Positions 6,246 through 9,327 of a DNA stretch of 9,327 nt are shown one piece after another. The notes under the pieces were generated by a model. It was not told where the DNA came from and searched no databases. It saw only the letters and a program-made list of their open reading frames with translations. The stretch spans positions 1-9,327 of the forward strand of contig PWPR01000123.1 in assembly GCA_003557085.1 (NCBI GenBank), read 5' to 3'. A program made the translations under genes and the position numbers. The DNA is from Clostridia bacterium (lineage in GTDB: Bacteria; Bacillota; UBA994; PWPR01). How positions within the stretch are numbered: the stretch's first letter is position 1; each line of letters starts with the position of its first letter.

Positions 6246-6989
6246 CTACTCTACATAGATATATTCAGAAAGAGGCTTTTCAATTCTTTCAAAGTTAATA
6301 ACTCGTATAACAGGCTGAATCACATTATTTAGCATAAATGTTTCGATTTCTCCTCTAATTAAAAGCCATTCAAACTCTTCTATTACACTGATATCCTCAA
6401 ACTTCACTGGTGCACCAATAACAACTACATCTGCAGCACAGCACCACATCAAAAGCCTCCCCAACAATGCTGTATTTTCAGGAAAGTTGTCTCTAAATGT
6501 AATGAATCCATTAAACTCTATTATTTCTCCCACATATTGTCTTGGGTTATAAGAGATTATATTCATTATATGTAAATAATTCGTGTCATCAATATAGACT
6601 ACTCCATCTTCAGCATTTCTTGGTAAATCTACAGTCACCCGCTCTTCTTGTGAACTTTCTGATACTCCTATGTCTGGAGACCATCTATCTGTCATTACTG
6701 CACTCTGACTCAGAGGTATGGCTTGTATTACTATTCCAATCAGTATTGCTATAACAAAAAAACTATATTTAAAAGGATGACTATCTAACGGTCTTCGTTT
6801 CCAAACGTCAGGCACTAAATATATTGCCATTATAAGCAGCATTATTGCACAAACTACTAAGAACTTATCAATTCTAGGATGAACTAATAGCCGGGCAGCT
6901 TCACTATATACCAGGTATAGAAGTATTACTGAAATTACTACTAAAGTTGCTATCCTATAAATTACATCTATATTTCGTATTTTTCTCAT
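6246..6989 (-). CDS. TIGR03943 / YcgQ-like membrane protein, permease partner
   Basis: This is a 247-residue protein with three predicted N-terminal membrane helices (about 10-28, 42-60 and 75-92) and a soluble C-terminal domain. The domain includes VYIDDTNYLHIMNIISYNP, a beta-rich GEIIEFNGFI segment and the family hallmark RLLMWCCAADVVVIG (178-192) with paired cysteines 183/184. This matches the TIGR03943 (DUF1980, B. subtilis YcgQ) family. Those genes are regularly next to a DUF318/YcgR permease, as here, and have been linked to metal regulons; the transported substrate is not established. The cysteine pair suggests a metal or redox role (inference). A TTG three codons upstream is possible, but AAGGG nine bases before the ATG fits better. 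The gene begins 16 bases after the fusion permease stop. Confidence 0.8.
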   Translation of the reverse strand: MRKIRNIDVIYRIATLVVISVILLYLVYSEAARLLVHPRIDKFLVVCAIMLLIMAIYLVPDVWKRRPLDSHPFKYSFFVIAILIGIVIQAIPLSQSAVMTDRWSPDIGVSESSQEERVTVDLPRNAEDGVVYIDDTNYLHIMNIISYNPRQYVGEIIEFNGFITFRDNFPENTALLGRLLMWCCAADVVVIGAPVKFEDISVIEEFEWLLIRGEIETFMLNNVIQPVIRVINFERIEKPLSEYIYVE

Positions 6990-6998
6990 TCTCTTCAA

Positions 6999-7003
6999 CC
7001 CTT
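6999..7003 (-). promoter_or_regulatory. Ribosome binding site that sets the TIGR03943-like start
   Basis: AAGGG on the minus strand lies nine bases before the ATG at 6987-6989 and directly abuts the alternative TTG at 6996-6998. The spacing therefore excludes the TTG as the main start. Confidence 0.55.
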
Positions 7004-7005
7004 AT

Positions 7006-8556
7006 CTATAATAGTCTTGGAGCTACAGTTAATATAAGCGCTAGTGTAGCTATAAAAGTTGCTATAACGACCTTTAAAACAAATCTTTTAGTGTACATAC
7101 TGCTCATCACTAAAGTGTTTTTTAAATCCATTATTGGTCCAAAAACAAGGAAGCCCGTTACTGGAAGCATTCCAAAAGCGTTTATAAAGCTCCTCCCAAC
7201 AAAAGCGTCTGATGTTGCACACATTGACATTAAGTAAGCCGCTATCATCAATATTATCACCGACAAAATTTGATTCTCTGATAAATTTATTAAGAAACTC
7301 TGTGGTATGTAAGTATGTATTAAGCCAGAAACTGCTGCACCTATTATTATAAATTTCATAATGCTAAAAAACTCTGTTTCAACGTGTCTAAATACGCCTC
7401 TAATCTTGCTTGGAGCCTCTTCCAGTTCGTCTTCAGAACAAAATCCACAGTCGCATGTTTGAGGAGTCAAACTATCTATTACAATTGACTGATTCTCCTT
7501 TGTAGCGAGCATTATGTTTCCAATAATAATAGCAACTAAAAGCCCCAAGAAGACCCTTAATGCTGCAAATCTAATATCTCCAGCGAAAGCATATAAAGTA
7601 GCCATAATAACTACTGGATCAACAATAGGTGAAGCTATCATGTATGTTATAGCTACAGGAACATCCACTCCCTTTTTTATTAGCCTTCTTGCCACTGGAA
7701 TAACCGCACAATCACATACTGGAAAGAATAAGCCTGCCAATGAAGCTACAATTATAGCTAAAAACTTATTCTTTGGAAAAATCTTAAGTATTAACTCACT
7801 TGGGATAACTACATGTAAGATAGATGACACAAACAAACCAATCATGATAAAAGGTAAAGCTTCCACTAATATACCTGTAAATATTGTAGTAAAAGTTTGA
7901 GCATAATTTACGGAAGTATTATCTAAGGTGTTGATTAATCTAAAAAGGATGCCAAAAGCTATTAAGCAAAAGCTAATAAAAGTTAGGTTTAGAGATTTAT
8001 AAGATAGACTCTTATCATACTTCTTTATAGTAGCTACATAACTAAGTTCCTCTTTGCTATTACTTACTGTAAGCCCTCTTTTTATTGTTTTTACTTTATT
8101 CTCTAACTCTTTTATTAAAGCCTTATCTTCTATTTGATTTAAGAAAACTAAATCACTTCTATGAATATGTTCAACAATAGAGGGTATGCTATTGGCTAAA
8201 AACCCAAACTTACTGCCATCTACTACGCTTATTTTTGTACTTACCTTGATATTTTCAGAGATTAAATCTTCTAAATCAACAATTAGCTTCTCTAAATTAT
8301 GTAATGAGTTAAACTCAATAATAATTCTATCATGAATTGCCTTCTTCATAATTTTCTTTACATATGGCACATAATCTTCTTGTTGAGGGTCTTCTATAAT
8401 AAAGATATCCTCATCTTTAGCATCAATTTCAACTTCTCCTGTCTCACCAAGCAAAAATGCCACCTTTTCGTCTGAAATTTCATTAATGTATTTATTAATC
8501 AAAGTAGTCTTGCCTGATCCAATAAAGCCCGATATGATATTAATCTTTACTGTCAT
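7006..8556 (-). CDS. Fusion of a CobW-like P-loop domain and a DUF318/YcgR-type permease
   Basis: The 516-residue protein has two parts. Residues 1 to about 170 resemble a G3E/CobW GTPase: Walker A GFIGSGKTT (10-18), LLGETGEVEID (35-45) in place of NEFGEVGID, IIIEFNSLHNL (78-88) aligned to the EPSG region, SVVDGSKF and LVFLNQIED (136-144) in place of NKxD. The CobW metal motif GCxCC is absent. Residues 190-516 form a multi-helix permease of the DUF318 (YraQ/YcgR, UPF0718) family with hallmark FPVCDCAVIPVARRLIKKG (CDC 281-283), ASPIVDPVVIMATLYAF and MCATSDAFVGRSF. A cysteine cluster CDCGFC (368-373) sits in the long central loop. It overlaps the cobW gene by 17 bases and precedes its likely YcgQ-type partner. 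AAGGA seven bases upstream supports the ATG. The uniform frame with no internal stop argues for a true fusion. The substrate is unknown; a zinc-linked role is inferred from the operon. Confidence 0.82.
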   Translation of the reverse strand: MTVKINIISGFIGSGKTTLINKYINEISDEKVAFLLGETGEVEIDAKDEDIFIIEDPQQEDYVPYVKKIMKKAIHDRIIIEFNSLHNLEKLIVDLEDLISENIKVSTKISVVDGSKFGFLANSIPSIVEHIHRSDLVFLNQIEDKALIKELENKVKTIKRGLTVSNSKEELSYVATIKKYDKSLSYKSLNLTFISFCLIAFGILFRLINTLDNTSVNYAQTFTTIFTGILVEALPFIMIGLFVSSILHVVIPSELILKIFPKNKFLAIIVASLAGLFFPVCDCAVIPVARRLIKKGVDVPVAITYMIASPIVDPVVIMATLYAFAGDIRFAALRVFLGLLVAIIIGNIMLATKENQSIVIDSLTPQTCDCGFCSEDELEEAPSKIRGVFRHVETEFFSIMKFIIIGAAVSGLIHTYIPQSFLINLSENQILSVIILMIAAYLMSMCATSDAFVGRSFINAFGMLPVTGFLVFGPIMDLKNTLVMSSMYTKRFVLKVVIATFIATLALILTVAPRLL

Positions 8557-9327
8557 TATTTATTCCTTTGAAAAGATTATCTAAAACATCTGCTTTAAGG
8601 TCTACGCCAATAAAGCAAATCCTCCCGACGATGTCTGCAGAAACTTCAGAAAAACTCAGTTCTTTTGGTACGTAACTAAACTGCATCCAATCACCTGTTT
8701 GATCTTTAATAATCCCTTTAGCTCTTAGTACTTTACCAAATTTACTTTCATCTTTTTCACTAAGCTCTAAGATTTCTTGCAAGAAACTTTTAGAAAAACT
8801 ATGATGTGTTTTTAAATTCCAAGTTGTAAAAACATCATCCGCAATATTATTCACCCCTGATATATCATGATGATCACACCCACAACCATGGTTATGGTCA
8901 CACCCGCAGTCTTCTATCTCACTATCTGCATGCTCGTGTGAACATTTATCATGATGTGAAGTACAATCGCATGCTTCAGCATTTAGAGCTTCTTCAAGGT
9001 CAACATTCCTCTTCTCACCTACTTCTATAATTCTTTTTGCTGTTAATTGATCCCAAGCAGTACTGACAATAATCTTATCAGAAAATTCTTCTGTTATTCT
9101 CTCGACTACTTCCATGGTTTTCGCCTCACTGAAATTTTGTGTTCTGCTAAGTATAATAATCTCAGAATACTCTAATTGATCAGAAAAAAATTCTCTAAAA
9201 TTTCTCAAATATATTTCATACTTTCCTAAGTCAACCACAGTTAAAACCATATTTAATCTAAACTCTGCAAGGATAGACTTATCTTTTATAACATTAATTA
9301 TTTCTGATAGTTTGCCAACACCAGAAG
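8540..9327 (-). CDS. CobW/COG0523-family GTPase (zinc chaperone type), C-terminal part, cut by window edge
   Basis: The frame stays open to the right edge, where SGVGKLSEIINVIKDK is the switch region after the conserved E-P/T-S-G of CobW GTPases, so the ATG at 9248-9250 is internal. MVLTVVDLGKYE corresponds to the VVDA strand. IIILSRTQN stands where NKxD usually lies. A His/Cys-rich insert (ACDCTSHH, CSHEH, CGCDHNHGCGCDHHD) precedes the CobW C-terminal domain (TTWNLKTHHSFSKSFLQEIL to FIGVDLKADVLDNLF). Walker A and GCxCC would lie off the window. COG0523 proteins with such inserts act as GTP-dependent zinc chaperones or zinc-limitation proteins and are often Zur-controlled. Its place at the head of a zinc locus, overlapping the fusion permease by 17 bases, agrees with that. 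The metal is inferred. Confidence 0.88.
   Translation of the reverse strand, partial: SGVGKLSEIINVIKDKSILAEFRLNMVLTVVDLGKYEIYLRNFREFFSDQLEYSEIIILSRTQNFSEAKTMEVVERITEEFSDKIIVSTAWDQLTAKRIIEVGEKRNVDLEEALNAEACDCTSHHDKCSHEHADSEIEDCGCDHNHGCGCDHHDISGVNNIADDVFTTWNLKTHHSFSKSFLQEILELSEKDESKFGKVLRAKGIIKDQTGDWMQFSYVPKELSFSEVSADIVGRICFIGVDLKADVLDNLFKGINNDSKD

Noticed and set aside
7514..7900. Plus-strand open frame opposite the fusion permease
   Set aside because: It is antisense to a gene with clear family motifs, has no ribosome site and no recognisable protein character; the same applies to the smaller plus-strand frames at 4070-4255, 5919-6110, 6542-6754 and 6947-7237.
9248..9250. ATG at 9250 as the start of the CobW gene
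   Set aside because: The frame is open to the window edge and encodes the conserved SGVGKL switch region upstream of this methionine.

Overview
The window is AT-rich, with Shine-Dalgarno sites of the GGAGG/AAGGGG type and tightly packed operons. Its protein families (Zur-type Fur regulator, clostridial-type CobW GTPase, YcgQ/YcgR-like permease pair, LURP/YxjI protein, MazG-like protein) suggest a low-GC Gram-positive bacterium, most likely of the class Clostridia. That placement is inferred from the proteins and not proven.

Left third (1-3050): a region under decay. The left edge holds the end of an IS3-family insertion sequence, with the first 56 codons of its OrfA on the minus strand. The IS end abuts, and has probably truncated, a plus-strand gene for a WG-repeat protein, which also carries an in-frame amber stop at 718-720. 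A long perfect hairpin (1629-1683) separates this pseudogene from a convergent minus-strand LURP-one/YxjI-like gene. Positions 2231-2670 hold no intact gene, only short minus-strand open segments in shifting frames that look like a decayed gene. An intact MazG-like pyrophosphatase gene follows, with its own promoter.

Right two thirds (3108-9327): one minus-strand zinc-homeostasis locus. In transcription order it encodes a CobW-family GTPase with a His/Cys-rich metal-binding stretch (cut by the right edge); an unusual fusion of a degenerate CobW-like P-loop domain to a DUF318/YcgR-type permease; a TIGR03943/YcgQ-like membrane protein; then, after a 97-bp gap with a promoter and a 24-bp perfect inverted repeat, ZnuA, ZnuC, ZnuB and a Fur-family regulator that is probably Zur. 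A strong intrinsic terminator at 3108-3141 ends the locus.

Working model (inference): under zinc limitation Zur leaves the palindromic operator before znuA, and ZnuABC imports zinc. The CobW protein acts as a GTP-driven zinc chaperone. The fusion permease and the YcgQ-like protein form a second membrane complex whose substrate is not established. The most distinctive items are the GTPase-permease fusion, the very long operator palindrome, and a ZnuA that lacks the usual first metal-binding histidine.
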